DNA of 64,000 bases from Fidelibacterota bacterium (GTDB lineage Bacteria > Fidelibacterota > Marinisomatia > SCGC-AAA003-L08 > TS1B11): the NCBI GenBank assembly GCA_020354025.1, contig CP070638.1, positions 1,982,176 through 2,046,175 of the forward strand. Direction: 5' to 3'. Position 1 is the stretch's first letter. Every line of letters starts with the position of its first letter. A program made the position numbers and the translations under genes. Positions 53,809-62,840 of the stretch are shown here, in pieces. The notes below the pieces were generated by a model. It saw only the letters and a list, made by a program, of their open reading frames with translations. It was not told the DNA's origin and did not search any database.

Positions 53809-54765
53809 ATGACGCTACGCGTTGCCGTAGGCGTAATGATACTGTGGGGATTAGCACAGGGGAGCACCCCTGAGGCTGGGTGCTGCCCCCAACCATTCCA
53901 ACCGGTGGCAAAAGGACTATTAAACTTCAGTACCGTTCAACAAGATGTCTCTCTAGCTCATGACAGTCTGAGTGCTGTTGATGTTACCAGCCCCTATTAC
54001 CGTTATCCTGGTAGGGTCTTGATGATGTCGCTGGCTGTGCCCGGGGCAGGCCAGCTGTACGTTGGCCGGCCTATGAGGACTGTGTTCTTTCTAGGGGCTG
54101 AGATTATTGCTCTGATGGCTTGGCGTAATTATACCCGACAAGGAGAGGGTATGACGCAGGACTTCAGAGATTTCGCCAATGACCACTGGGATTTCAATCG
54201 TTGGCTGAACAACGCCCAATATTATCAAAGTGATCCCTGGGGAAGTGGTGAGGGGCGGATATACATTGGTACCGATGGCAGCCATCACCTGGAATATTTT
54301 CTCGACATGGATGATGACGGCCGGCCCGAATTTTTTGGCAATACCATTGACGATAGTAAAAGACTCTTCCAACTCTTGGCCGATCCTGATACGAGCATCC
54401 ATGTGGGTGTCAAGAGGAGCGGCGAGTATTACGAGAATATCGGCAAGTATAATCAGTTCTTTTCCGGGTGGGAAGATGCCGATCCGAATAATCCGGATAT
54501 CGAAGAGAGAGAGTCGGGATTGATTGCGCTGTCTGAGCACCGCTCGCAGTACCTTCAGATGCGGGCCGATGCCAACCGCTTGAAGAGTATAGCTGGCTAT
54601 GCTATTTCCGCCATCATGTTCAATCACGTTGTCAGTGCTATTGATGCTATTTTCGCCACTTCCAGGTGGAACAATGAACACGCCCGGCACCTCAGCGGCC
54701 GCTTGTGGTTCAGTCCAGCCAGTCCGAATGGAGTAGGTGGAATGCAGATCAGTCTCACCTGGTAG
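53809..54765 (+). CDS. DUF5683 domain-containing protein
   Basis: A 318-residue exported protein. After an N-terminal signal (~1-18) and a variable region, the DUF5683 core starts at RYPGRVLMMSLAVPGAGQLYVGRPMRTVFFLGAEI (~65-100), with hydrophobic helices around the GAGQLY motif and again near GYAISAIMFNHVVSAIDAIFA (~265-285). AAAGGAG precedes the ATG. The domain is common in FCB bacteria near envelope genes; its role is not known. It lies between the peptidase-barrel fusion and bamD. Confidence 0.8.
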   Translation: MTLRVAVGVMILWGLAQGSTPEAGCCPQPFQPVAKGLLNFSTVQQDVSLAHDSLSAVDVTSPYYRYPGRVLMMSLAVPGAGQLYVGRPMRTVFFLGAEIIALMAWRNYTRQGEGMTQDFRDFANDHWDFNRWLNNAQYYQSDPWGSGEGRIYIGTDGSHHLEYFLDMDDDGRPEFFGNTIDDSKRLFQLLADPDTSIHVGVKRSGEYYENIGKYNQFFSGWEDADPNNPDIEERESGLIALSEHRSQYLQMRADANRLKSIAGYAISAIMFNHVVSAIDAIFATSRWNNEHARHLSGRLWFSPASPNGVGGMQISLTW

Positions 54766-54794
54766 AGGTTGACTGCTGTAAGCTGGGCTGATTC

Positions 54795-55586
54795 ATGAGG
54801 AAAATCCCATTAATACTTCTTCTTTGCGTTCTTAGTCTAGCTCTTTTTAACTGTGCGGGGCGGGCAGCAGCAGAACTGGAGAGTATCGAAGAGCGGTTTG
54901 CTAGGGGACAGGCTTTCTTTATGAAGGAGAAATGGTCCCGTGCAGCTGAGGATTTCAACTGGGTTGTCCTCAATAATCCTGCCGGTAATTTAGCGATTGA
55001 AGCCCAGTATTACTACGCCGAGAGTCTCTACCAGCAGGAAATGTATGTGGAAGCCCAGATTGAGTTCGAGCGATTACTAAGGCGCTGGGCCGGCACGAAA
55101 CACCTGATAGAGGCCCGCTACCGCATCGTCCAGTGCCTGGTCCTACAGTCGCCGCGTACCTACTACTACGATCAGAAAGCCACCTTAGACGCTATCGACG
55201 AGTTGCAGACCTTCATTGATGACTTTCCTGAGAGTACTCAACGGGAAGAGGCGGAAGTGCTCATCGATGAGCTGCGGCTGAAGATTGCGCAGAAGAACTA
55301 TGAGTCGGGTCGTCTCTACCTGAAGTGGCGGAGGCTGGCGCCTGCCCGGCTCTATTTTGAGAAGGTGTTGTCTCAATTTTATGATACAGCTTATGCTGAT
55401 GAGGCCCGAGTAGGAATTGTAGTTTCTTACATTCTCCAGGATGACATTAAAGCCGCCCGGGATTATCTGGAAGAAAACGGAGCCAGGTTCACTGATGAAG
55501 AACTCTATAGTGAGGCGCAGCGCTATATTGAAATGGCTCAACAAGACAAGTTCGATCTAGACTTTTATCTCAGGCTCTATAAATGA
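54795..55586 (+). CDS. bamD: Outer-membrane assembly lipoprotein BamD
   Basis: A 263-residue lipoprotein with a clear lipobox (LSLALFNC, Cys ~20) and TPR units: FARGQAFFMKEKWSRAAEDF, AQYYYAESLYQQEMYVEAQIEF, ARYRIVQCLV, then YESGRLYLKWRRLAPARLYFEKVL and ADEARVGIVVSYI. BamD is the essential partner of BamA in outer-membrane protein insertion. Its 3' end overlaps nadD by 4 bases. bamA itself is not in the window, though the fusion protein at 50803 has an Omp85-like barrel. Confidence 0.87.
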   Translation: MRKIPLILLLCVLSLALFNCAGRAAAELESIEERFARGQAFFMKEKWSRAAEDFNWVVLNNPAGNLAIEAQYYYAESLYQQEMYVEAQIEFERLLRRWAGTKHLIEARYRIVQCLVLQSPRTYYYDQKATLDAIDELQTFIDDFPESTQREEAEVLIDELRLKIAQKNYESGRLYLKWRRLAPARLYFEKVLSQFYDTAYADEARVGIVVSYILQDDIKAARDYLEENGARFTDEELYSEAQRYIEMAQQDKFDLDFYLRLYK

Positions 55587-56152
55587 CCAGGCTGGGTATT
55601 TTCGGCGGGAGCTTTGATCCCCCTCATAATGCGCACCTGGAAATCGCTACGCTGGCTATAGAGCAGATTCCACTGGATACCCTCTACTTTATCCCATCCT
55701 ATCAGGCTCCTCTCAAATCTCACCCACCCAAGGCACCCGCCCGGCACCGCCTAGCCATGGTCAAGCTGTTAGCGGAGATGAGGACGGACTGGGAAGTGCT
55801 GCCCTATGAGATCGAACAGGAGCGAATGGTGACTACTATTGAGACGGTGGAATATCTAAAGCATCGAAAGCCCCGGGCTAGCTGCTACCTTGTTATCGGG
55901 GGAGACCAGGCGGCGAAGCTCCACCAGTGGCAGCAGTGGAAACGGTTGACACAGCTGGTCAATATTGTCTGCTTCACTAGGGAAGGTCCCCCGCCAGCGG
56001 CAGCAGTGTTCAATGAACTGATGATTATCCCCTTTGCTAATCCGCTGTCCTCATCACTCGTCCGAGAGCAGATCAGAGCTGGTGATTCCTCTGATACGAT
56101 TCTTCCCCAGACAGTACTATCTTATATTCAGGAGCACCAGCTCTACCTATGA
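55583..56152 (+). CDS. nadD: Nicotinate-nucleotide adenylyltransferase
   Basis: A 189-residue NAD-biosynthesis enzyme that adenylates nicotinate mononucleotide. It has the nucleotidyltransferase motif GGSFDPPHNAHLEIA (~8-22), FIPSYQAPLKSH (~37), the YLVIGGDQAAKLHQWQQWKRL segment (~98-118) and the C-terminal SSSLVREQIRAG (the ISSTxIR-type motif). Overlaps of 4 bases with the genes on both sides place it in the bamD-nadD-antiporter run. Confidence 0.94.
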   Translation: MTRLGIFGGSFDPPHNAHLEIATLAIEQIPLDTLYFIPSYQAPLKSHPPKAPARHRLAMVKLLAEMRTDWEVLPYEIEQERMVTTIETVEYLKHRKPRASCYLVIGGDQAAKLHQWQQWKRLTQLVNIVCFTREGPPPAAAVFNELMIIPFANPLSSSLVREQIRAGDSSDTILPQTVLSYIQEHQLYL

Positions 56153-57084
56153 TCATTCTCTCGCTGTTGCTCCTTATCGGGATTGTTATGATTTACCTTG
56201 GCGCCGAAGGTCTAGTATGGGGTGGCAGTCAGCTGGCAACGCGCTTCAATGTACCTCCCATCGTTATCGGCCTGAGCGTTGTGGCGTTTGGAACCAGCTT
56301 GCCGGAATTCACTGTAAGTCTGTATTCCGTAATAAACAACGTACAGGACATCGCTATTGGCAACGTAGTAGGCTCTAATGTCGCCAATGTGGCCTTGATC
56401 CTGGCTGCAAGCGTGGTAATCTTTCCTATTGCTGCTAATTACGATAAGATACGGGCGGATCTGTGGATAGTAATAGTAATTACCGCTTTTTTCATGCTTC
56501 TCAGCATGGATGGCTCCCTGGGCAGGATAGACGGTGCCCTGCTTGTGGTAGGGATTACCCTCTATTTATGGCGGCTATCTCGGATTCGGACCCTCACACC
56601 CGAACTGGCAACAAAGGAGAGAGGAAAGCACGTGTCCACTTATGTGGTAGGTATAGTTGGGGGGCTGGTCGTGTTGGCATCGGGAACCCATCTATTCACC
56701 ACCGCAGCGGTAGAGCTTGCCCGCATCATCGGAATATCGGAGCTGGTTATCGGGATCACCATTGTAGCGGTAGGTACTTCTCTCCCTGAACTGGCTACTT
56801 CACTGGTAGCAGCCTTCCGCAAACAGACCGGCATTGTACTGGGTAATATTCTGGGATCTAACGTGTTTAATCTCATGGTTGTAATGGGGATCATCCCTGT
56901 CTTTAAGCCGATTATTGTGCCCGACCAGTCCCGATTGATTCAGATGCCTATTATGCTGGGCTTGACGCTGGTCCTTGTACCGATACTCAAGTATCAACGG
57001 GGAATCAAGCGCGGAGTGGGAGTTGCATTGCTGAGCATATATGTTGTTTTCACAGTGTATATGTATCACCTCGACGGTTTATGA
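56149..57084 (+). CDS. Calcium/sodium antiporter (CaCA family, YrbG-like)
   Basis: A 311-residue inner-membrane exchanger with about ten helices and both inverted alpha repeats: GTSLPEFTVSL with GNVVGSNVANVALIL (~45-90) and GTSLPELATSL with GNILGSNVFNLMVVM (~208-250). The acidic residues of these repeats bind the cations. It uses the sodium gradient to move calcium or a similar ion. It starts 4 bases inside nadD and ends the run; an inverted repeat follows 13 bases after its stop. Confidence 0.92.
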   Translation: MIILSLLLLIGIVMIYLGAEGLVWGGSQLATRFNVPPIVIGLSVVAFGTSLPEFTVSLYSVINNVQDIAIGNVVGSNVANVALILAASVVIFPIAANYDKIRADLWIVIVITAFFMLLSMDGSLGRIDGALLVVGITLYLWRLSRIRTLTPELATKERGKHVSTYVVGIVGGLVVLASGTHLFTTAAVELARIIGISELVIGITIVAVGTSLPELATSLVAAFRKQTGIVLGNILGSNVFNLMVVMGIIPVFKPIIVPDQSRLIQMPIMLGLTLVLVPILKYQRGIKRGVGVALLSIYVVFTVYMYHLDGL

Positions 57085-57097
57085 ACCAGCTGCACAG

Positions 57098-57120
57098 GGT
57101 TGTCATAATGAAGGACAACC
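57098..57120. promoter_or_regulatory. Inverted repeat with CIRCE-like geometry before ftsEX-hrcA-grpE-dnaJ
   Basis: GGTTGTC (57098-57104), a nine-base spacer, then GACAACC (57114-57120). The perfect 7-bp arms and nine-base spacing copy the layout of the HrcA operator CIRCE (TTAGCACTC-N9-GAGTGCTAA), but the base sequence differs. It ends 15 bases before ftsE, the first gene of a run that includes hrcA. It could be a lineage-specific HrcA site, or a weak terminator for the antiporter gene; no T-tract follows. Confidence 0.45.
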
Positions 57121-57135
57121 AATAAATTAACGATC

Positions 57136-57789
57136 ATGATTGAATTCCGCGACGTAACCCTTACCTACCAGCGGGGTCCTGGTGTATTCGACATCAGCTT
57201 CCAGGTGGATACAGGCGAGCTGGTCTTTCTTGTGGGGCCGTCGGGGGCCGGGAAATCAACTATCCTCAAGCTGACCTACATGGATCTTATGCCACAGAAA
57301 GGGGAAGTGGAAGTCAACGGTTTCCTGACCTATCGCACTCGCCGCCGTTATGTTCCGCTGCTGAGGCGGACCCTGGGGCTCGTGTTCCAGGACTTTCGCC
57401 TGCTCCCTGACCGGAATGCCTACGAAAATGTCGCGGTGCCGCTCCATATTATTGGACTATCGCGGCGTGAGATCAGGGAAAGGGTCTATAGCGCCTTGGA
57501 GGATGTTGGACTTTCCGAGAGGACCCACCATTATCCCCGGGAACTCAGCGGAGGGGAACAGCAACGTGTGGCCATCGCCCGGGCTATCGCAAAAAATCCG
57601 GCCGTCATTCTAGCCGATGAGCCTACCGGCAATCTGGATGCGGCTATCGCCATGGAAATCCTTGATCTGTTGACCTTCCTGGCTGAGGAAAATGGGAGCA
57701 CTGTGGTAGTTGCTACTCATGATTACACCCTCACAACCCGCAAACAGGGGCGACTTATCGAGATTAACGAAGGGCGGCTGCTGGATTGA
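57136..57789 (+). CDS. ftsE: Cell-division ATP-binding protein FtsE
   Basis: A 217-residue ABC ATPase that, with FtsX, controls septal peptidoglycan hydrolases. It has Walker [10 protein letters not shown] (~35-43), the Q-loop in [20 protein letters not shown], the signature [14 protein letters not shown], Walker [13 protein letters not shown] and the H-loop in [21 protein letters not shown] is typical of FtsE rather than LolD. The stop overlaps ftsX by 4 bases. Confidence 0.94.
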   Translation: MIEFRDVTLTYQRGPGVFDISFQVDTGELVFLVGPSGAGKSTILKLTYMDLMPQKGEVEVNGFLTYRTRRRYVPLLRRTLGLVFQDFRLLPDRNAYENVAVPLHIIGLSRREIRERVYSALEDVGLSERTHHYPRELSGGEQQRVAIARAIAKNPAVILADEPTGNLDAAIAMEILDLLTFLAEENGSTVVVATHDYTLTTRKQGRLIEINEGRLLD

Positions 57790-58676
57790 TCAGTAAACTA
57801 TCATACTTGCTCAGTGAAGGCATCCGATCTCTGTGGCGGGCTAAGCTGCCAATGCTGGGTTCCACGCTTACCATCGCTCTCACCCTACTGATTTTCGGGG
57901 GAGCTTACGTTGTTCTTAGCAACTTCGATCGGGCTACCCGGCGGCTACAAACCCAGTATCGTGTTGACATCTTCTTCGACCCTCTCCTGAGTAATCAGGA
58001 AGCGTTTAATGTCTACCAGAAATTGAGATCTATTGAAGGGATTTCCAGCACGGAATTCATCAATAAAGAAAGGGCCGCAGAGATCTTCAAGCAAGAGTTC
58101 GGCGAGGACGTGATGGAGGTACTGGGAACTAATCCACTGCCGGCTGGTGGCATCGTCTTGGTAGCCCGGGGTTATCGTACCGCCCGGCGTATCAACCGCA
58201 TTGCTGATACAATCGCCACGATCCCGGGCGTCACAGACGTAGCCTATCGAGGAGAGCTGGTACGCGTCATCGAACGGTACCTTCAGATCGCGGTCTATGG
58301 CGGATTGGCAGTAGGATTGATAGTACTGTTAGGGGCTGTCTTTCTGGTATCCAACACCATCAAGCTGTCTATCTATGCCAAACGGGATACCATTGATATT
58401 CTATACCTGCTGGGTGCCACTCGTAAGTTCATCCGGTTTCCCTTCATGGTTGAGGGAGTCTTGCAGGGGGTGCTGGGTAGTGTTGTTGCGCTGGGTGTCG
58501 TCATCGGATTACTTGACATTGTTAATTACGTACTGGAGCAGTTTGTCCTGTACCGGGTTATTCAACCTTCGTACCTGCCTGGATGGCTTGTGAGCATGGG
58601 GATCATTTTGGGTGTTATCGGCAGTTCCCGGAGCATCCGTAAATTTCTCAATCCCAAAAACCTGGGAACAAGGTAG
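57786..58676 (+). CDS. ftsX: Cell-division permease-like protein FtsX
   Basis: A 296-residue protein with an N-terminal cytoplasmic part and first helix (LGSTLTIALTLLIFGGAYVVL), an extracellular domain with RVDIFFDPLLSNQEAF ... VARGYRTARRINRIADTIATIPGVTDVAY, and three more helices at the C-terminus (VGLIVLLGAVFLVSNTIKLSIYAKRDTIDILYLLGATRKFIRFPFMVEG). This is the full FtsX layout. TTG start inside the end of ftsE. It is followed 58 bases later by hrcA. Confidence 0.93.
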   Translation: MISKLSYLLSEGIRSLWRAKLPMLGSTLTIALTLLIFGGAYVVLSNFDRATRRLQTQYRVDIFFDPLLSNQEAFNVYQKLRSIEGISSTEFINKERAAEIFKQEFGEDVMEVLGTNPLPAGGIVLVARGYRTARRINRIADTIATIPGVTDVAYRGELVRVIERYLQIAVYGGLAVGLIVLLGAVFLVSNTIKLSIYAKRDTIDILYLLGATRKFIRFPFMVEGVLQGVLGSVVALGVVIGLLDIVNYVLEQFVLYRVIQPSYLPGWLVSMGIILGVIGSSRSIRKFLNPKNLGTR

Positions 58677-58734
58677 ATATGGATCACGACGGGGCTGCCT
58701 TGATTTCGAAGACTGGAGAAACTAAATTTTTCAG

Positions 58735-59775
58735 ATGAAAACGATGTCAGAGCAGCTATCAGAGAGGGAATGCAACATCCTGGCAGCGACGGTGAAGGAC
58801 TATATCCGTACGGCTTTACCTGTGGCCTCCAACCGGGTAAAGAACGTCTACAATTTTGCGTTAAGCACCGCCACTATCCGTAACACCATGGCCACCCTTG
58901 AGCAGTCAGGTTATTTGACTCATCCCCATACTTCCGCCGGGAAAATTCCAACCGACAAAGGCTACCGTGCTTATGTCAACAAACTGATGGTAGTGGAAGA
59001 CTTAGATACGGAAATAACGGTAGAGGTTCAACGAAACTTGGACCAACTATCCGGTGATCTGGATAAGCTATTGCAGATTATTGCCCATATAATCGCGCGG
59101 CTCTGTGGTGGTGTGGGAATCACTATCACACCGGTTAGTAACCGAGCTTGTCTGCGTAGTATCAGGTTGGTTTTTATCAGCGACCGTCGTATGCTTTTTG
59201 TCCTGGAACTGGATGACGGCAAAATACACACCGTGGGTGCTGAAGGAGAACAAACCGTAGCGGAGTCTCAATTGGTCGTTCTGGAAGAGATAATGAATGA
59301 ACGGCTTTGCGGATTGACCCTGGAAGAGATTCAGGCTACTGTCGGTTCGCGACTCGGGGGCACTCTGGCTGATGACCTGGGGATCACAACCTTTATCCTG
59401 AACCATTCCAACGAGCTATTCCCTAAACAGGTTCCGGGTGAGTTACATTTCTATGGCCTACAACAGGTGCTGACGAGTCCTGAATTTTTCGATCAGAATA
59501 ACGTAATTGCCCTTTTGAGTCTGGTGGAGAATGAAAGGCGGCTCCGGAACTTGCTGCTTGATAGCGGATCTGAAGACCAGATGGCTGTGACCATCGGAGG
59601 TGAGCACAGGGATGAACGGCTGGCGACCTTCGCTACCATTAGTCGCGGCTTCTATTATGGCGATTCCCTGGGTACCATGGCCCTAGTAGCGCCTAAGCGG
59701 ATTAACTACCCGCAGGTTTTTGCTGTACTTGAATTCATCAGTAATTCCGTATCCGAACTGGTGGACAGCGACTAG
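58735..59775 (+). CDS. hrcA: Heat-inducible transcription repressor HrcA
   Basis: A 346-residue repressor of class I heat-shock genes. The N-terminal winged helix is clear (SERECNILAATVKDYIRTALPVAS, then STATIRNTMATLEQSGYLTHPHTSAGKIPTDKGYRAYV, ~15-85), followed by the GAF-like domain and GSRGFYYGDSLGTMALVAPKRINYPQ-type C-terminus (present as ISRGFYYGDSLGTMALVAPKRINY). No canonical CIRCE is found in the 58 bases upstream; a candidate site lies before ftsE. GGAG lies ~20 bases before the ATG; the in-frame ATG two codons later is an alternative. Confidence 0.94.
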   Translation: MKTMSEQLSERECNILAATVKDYIRTALPVASNRVKNVYNFALSTATIRNTMATLEQSGYLTHPHTSAGKIPTDKGYRAYVNKLMVVEDLDTEITVEVQRNLDQLSGDLDKLLQIIAHIIARLCGGVGITITPVSNRACLRSIRLVFISDRRMLFVLELDDGKIHTVGAEGEQTVAESQLVVLEEIMNERLCGLTLEEIQATVGSRLGGTLADDLGITTFILNHSNELFPKQVPGELHFYGLQQVLTSPEFFDQNNVIALLSLVENERRLRNLLLDSGSEDQMAVTIGGEHRDERLATFATISRGFYYGDSLGTMALVAPKRINYPQVFAVLEFISNSVSELVDSD

Positions 59776-59784
59776 AGGATTAAT

Positions 59785-60411
59785 ATGCCCGCAGAGAGCG
59801 CAAGACAAAAACGTCCCGTTGGAGAAAGCAAGGTGAAATCTGAGGCTGACCAGAGCCAGACAAACTCTGCCGTATCTGCCGGTGGGGCTGAAGAAGCCCA
59901 GGACAAGCCGGTTCGGTCGAAAGACAAAGCAAAACCTGGTCGGAGTCCCGCAGATGCTAGGAAGATCAAAGAACTCGAGGCCAGTTTCAAGGAGTTGGAG
60001 GATAAGTACATTCGATTGCGGGCTGAATATGATAACCACATCAAGCGGACCAGCAAGGAAAAGAGCGAATTGATCACATATGCGGGCACTCAAGTCTTTC
60101 GTTTGACTCTGCCTATCCTTGATGACCTGTACCGGACCGTTGAACATGCCCGCCAGGATGAAACACAGAAAGACGATCCCATAGTGCAAGGGGTGGCACT
60201 AATCGCGGATAAATTTGCAAAAGTACTTGAGGCGGAAGGGATCCAGGTGTTCAGCTCGGTGGGGGAGGAGTTTGATCCGGAGCTGCATGAAGCACTTATG
60301 ACCCGCCCTTCAAATGAGCAGCCAGCGGGTATTGTATTGGAGGAATATGAGCCCGGCTACAAGTACCGCGATAAAGTGATCCGGCACGCGAAGGTAGTGG
60401 TGAGCGGCTGA
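59785..60411 (+). CDS. grpE: Nucleotide exchange factor GrpE
   Basis: A 208-residue DnaK co-chaperone. A low-complexity charged N-terminus (~1-55) leads into the long coiled coil ([32 protein letters not shown], ~60-92) and the C-terminal beta wing with [53 protein letters not shown]. It releases ADP from DnaK. dnaJ follows after 5 bases; dnaK is not in the window. Confidence 0.95.
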   Translation: MPAESARQKRPVGESKVKSEADQSQTNSAVSAGGAEEAQDKPVRSKDKAKPGRSPADARKIKELEASFKELEDKYIRLRAEYDNHIKRTSKEKSELITYAGTQVFRLTLPILDDLYRTVEHARQDETQKDDPIVQGVALIADKFAKVLEAEGIQVFSSVGEEFDPELHEALMTRPSNEQPAGIVLEEYEPGYKYRDKVIRHAKVVVSG

Positions 60412-60416
60412 TCCCT

Positions 60417-61532
60417 ATGGCTGACTATTATGATATTCTAGGCGTTGACCACAACGCCAGTGAAGAGGAAATCAAGAAGGCCTATCGCCAGCTGGCGTTA
60501 AGATACCACCCTGATAAGAATCCCGGGGATAAGAGCGCCGAGACCAAGTTCAAAGAGGCCTCGGAGGCCTACGAGGTGTTGAGCGATGTCCAGAAACGGG
60601 CTCGGTACGATCGATACGGTTCAGCCGGGGTGAATGGAGCACCCGGCGCAGGCGGGTTCGAGTTTGACCTGTCTGATGCTCTCCGAACGTTCATGTCGGG
60701 GTTTGGTGGCCTTGGCGGCTTTGACGATCTGTTCGGTACAACAACCCGCAGCCGGCGTCGAACTGAAAAAGGTAGTGACCTACGGGTGACAATTTCTCTG
60801 ACGTATGAAGAAATTGCTTCGGGAGTTGAGAAAACAATTCGGGTTAAACGCTACGAGCTGTGTAACACGTGCGGCGGTTCGGGGGCGGCTAAAGGGGGTG
60901 GTCAGATTACATGTCCCCAATGCGGTGGCTCAGGAGAGATTCGCCAGGTTCAACGGTCCATGCTTGGACAGATTGTTCATGTGCATGAATGTCGCAACTG
61001 CGGCGGCACCGGACGTGTGGTTGAACAGCCTTGCCGAACATGTCACGGCGAGGGACGAACCAAAGTTACGAGTGAGGTGTCAATTAAGGTGCCTACTGGT
61101 GTTGCCGCGGGGAACTACATGACTTTAAACGGCGAGGGCAACCAGGGCCGGCGTGGTACGCAGACCGGGGATCTGCTGGTAATGTTCAATGAGAAGGAGC
61201 ATCCCATCTTCACTCGGCATGGTCGTGATGTTCTCCTAACCCTGAACGTCACCTTTACCGAAGTGGCCTTGGGAACAACTGTTGAAGTACCTACCCTGGA
61301 TGGAATTGCCAAGCTCAAGATACCCTCTGGTATCCAATCGGGTCATATCCTGCGAATGCGGGGCAAGGGTTTCCCGGAGCTGCGGGGTCGCGGACGGGGG
61401 GATGAGTTGGTGCGGGTCCAGGTGGTGGTACCTTCACATTTAAATGATCGTCAGCTGAGCTTCTACGAAGAACTCCGGGAAATCGAGTCCTCCATTGTAG
61501 AATCAGAACGCTATGGAAAGTTCAGCGGCTAG
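60417..61532 (+). CDS. dnaJ: Chaperone protein DnaJ
   Basis: A 371-residue type I J-protein. J domain with HPD ([11 protein letters not shown], ~27-37), a short Gly/Phe region, four zinc-binding repeats ([32 protein letters not shown], ~145-205) and the C-terminal substrate-binding domain. All key residues are present. It stimulates DnaK. The ComEA-like gene starts at the base after the stop codon. Confidence 0.97.
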   Translation: MADYYDILGVDHNASEEEIKKAYRQLALRYHPDKNPGDKSAETKFKEASEAYEVLSDVQKRARYDRYGSAGVNGAPGAGGFEFDLSDALRTFMSGFGGLGGFDDLFGTTTRSRRRTEKGSDLRVTISLTYEEIASGVEKTIRVKRYELCNTCGGSGAAKGGGQITCPQCGGSGEIRQVQRSMLGQIVHVHECRNCGGTGRVVEQPCRTCHGEGRTKVTSEVSIKVPTGVAAGNYMTLNGEGNQGRRGTQTGDLLVMFNEKEHPIFTRHGRDVLLTLNVTFTEVALGTTVEVPTLDGIAKLKIPSGIQSGHILRMRGKGFPELRGRGRGDELVRVQVVVPSHLNDRQLSFYEELREIESSIVESERYGKFSG

Positions 61533-61985
61533 GTGAAGCTCTTTACCAGGGAGGAAAAGCGTGTCCTGCTGTATCTGTCAGTACTCCTGTTCGCGGGACT
61601 TTTGGTGCGACAGGGTCGCAATTACTTTAGCCGTCCAACAGCCAGCGAAGCTGTTGAGCGGAGGGCAGCGCTGGAGGCGTTCAATGAGGACAGCCGCCGA
61701 TACCTGGCCGCGGCTGATTCAGAAAGTATGGAGCTGTGGGCTGCTGGATTGGTAAGTCCTATTGATCTGAACCAGGCCAGCGAGGAAAAGCTGCAGGCGC
61801 TCCCCGGAATCGGGCCAGTATTAGCAAAAAAAATTGTCGACTATCGTGATAAAAACGGATATTTTAGGACCGTCCAGGATCTAGTCAAAATTAAAGGGAT
61901 CGGCCCTAAATCGCTATTAAGGTGGGAAGGGCTGATCACCGTGCTGGAGGATACAATTAGAACGAAAGGCAAATCTGTTGAATAA
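61533..61985 (+). CDS. ComEA-like helix-hairpin-helix protein
   Basis: A 150-residue protein with an N-terminal membrane anchor (VLLYLSVLLFAGLLVRQG, ~11-28), a linker, and a C-terminal double helix-hairpin-helix domain starting PIDLNQASEEKLQALPGIGPVLAKKIVDYR (~75-105) and ending in KIKGIGPKSLLRWEGLI. ComEA binds incoming DNA in the periplasm during transformation; HhH proteins of this shape also occur in secretion loci. GTG start directly abutting dnaJ. A neighbouring pilus-like operon supports a DNA-uptake reading (inference). Confidence 0.85.
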   Translation: MKLFTREEKRVLLYLSVLLFAGLLVRQGRNYFSRPTASEAVERRAALEAFNEDSRRYLAAADSESMELWAAGLVSPIDLNQASEEKLQALPGIGPVLAKKIVDYRDKNGYFRTVQDLVKIKGIGPKSLLRWEGLITVLEDTIRTKGKSVE

Positions 61986-62811
61986 TCAAACTTCATCCAT
62001 ACCCCGACAGGGGAAACAATCCGCTATACGTAAGATAAATGCATGGTGGCATTCCCTTGTAAAACACAACTCTATCCTGATGCTTGACTGGCTTGTGGTA
62101 ATTGTGGCAATAATTCTGATTGTGGTCATTTATGTACCTAAACGCATCTGGGCCGAGGAGGAAAGGTATCAAACGGAAAGCCGCCGCCGGATGCAGATCA
62201 TACAGGATGCCGAGAATTTTTTTAATACTATACGGGGTGACTATACTACTGATGGAAATATCCTGTTTAAGCTCATCAGTCAAGCATACGATTCTCTAAT
62301 CGCTGATACTACTTTTATAGATTTTCAGATCATCGATGTTGATGGCTCTCCATACAGAGTCAACATACCAGAATTCCTGAGCTACCAGATGGATACTACT
62401 TTTACGGTTGGTCGGCAACTACGGCAGGAGGTACTGGATACGACCTATACTATAACGCTCTGGAATGATGAACGGGCAGCAAACGATACCATTTTTATCA
62501 ACGGTTCCGTCGGCTTCGCTCAGGTCAAGCTGGATTCGGCTTTCAGGGAAGTACTGGATACTAGCTATAGCACCCATAACGAGGTCTATACCGATTACAA
62601 GTGGAACCGCTATAGGCTGGAATCTGAGCTGCTGAACTGTCCCGTTACACGGAAGCCATTTATTATCAGTCTTGACAGTACGACAATCGAGCTAACCATC
62701 GCCAGTCCCATTGTAGATGAGCATGTAGAACCGCGGTACGTCGCATTCAAATTCAAGGCGAAGAATCACGGGAAAATAGTTGGCGGGGATCCAAGCTGGC
62801 GGAGCCAATAG
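61978..62811 (+). CDS. Unknown bitopic membrane protein at the head of a pilus-like operon
   Basis: A 277-residue protein: a basic cytoplasmic start, one membrane helix (~37-57, LVVIVAIILIVVIYVP) and a mainly periplasmic beta-rich domain. The domain contains an approximate internal repeat (QEVLDTTYTITL and REVLDTSYSTHN, ~50 residues apart) and a short LNCPVTRKPF segment (~213). TTG start overlapping the ComEA-like gene by 8 bases. The topology suits an inner-membrane assembly protein. No family recognised. Confidence 0.65.
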   Translation: MNNQTSSIPRQGKQSAIRKINAWWHSLVKHNSILMLDWLVVIVAIILIVVIYVPKRIWAEEERYQTESRRRMQIIQDAENFFNTIRGDYTTDGNILFKLISQAYDSLIADTTFIDFQIIDVDGSPYRVNIPEFLSYQMDTTFTVGRQLRQEVLDTTYTITLWNDERAANDTIFINGSVGFAQVKLDSAFREVLDTSYSTHNEVYTDYKWNRYRLESELLNCPVTRKPFIISLDSTTIELTIASPIVDEHVEPRYVAFKFKAKNHGKIVGGDPSWRSQ

Positions 62812-62840
62812 CTGGGTAAGGATCATCTGACGAGTCTTTC

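Noticed and set aside
58677..58734. Canonical CIRCE element directly before hrcA
   Set aside because: Searched for TTAGCACTC-N9-GAGTGCTAA by eye; nothing close is present.
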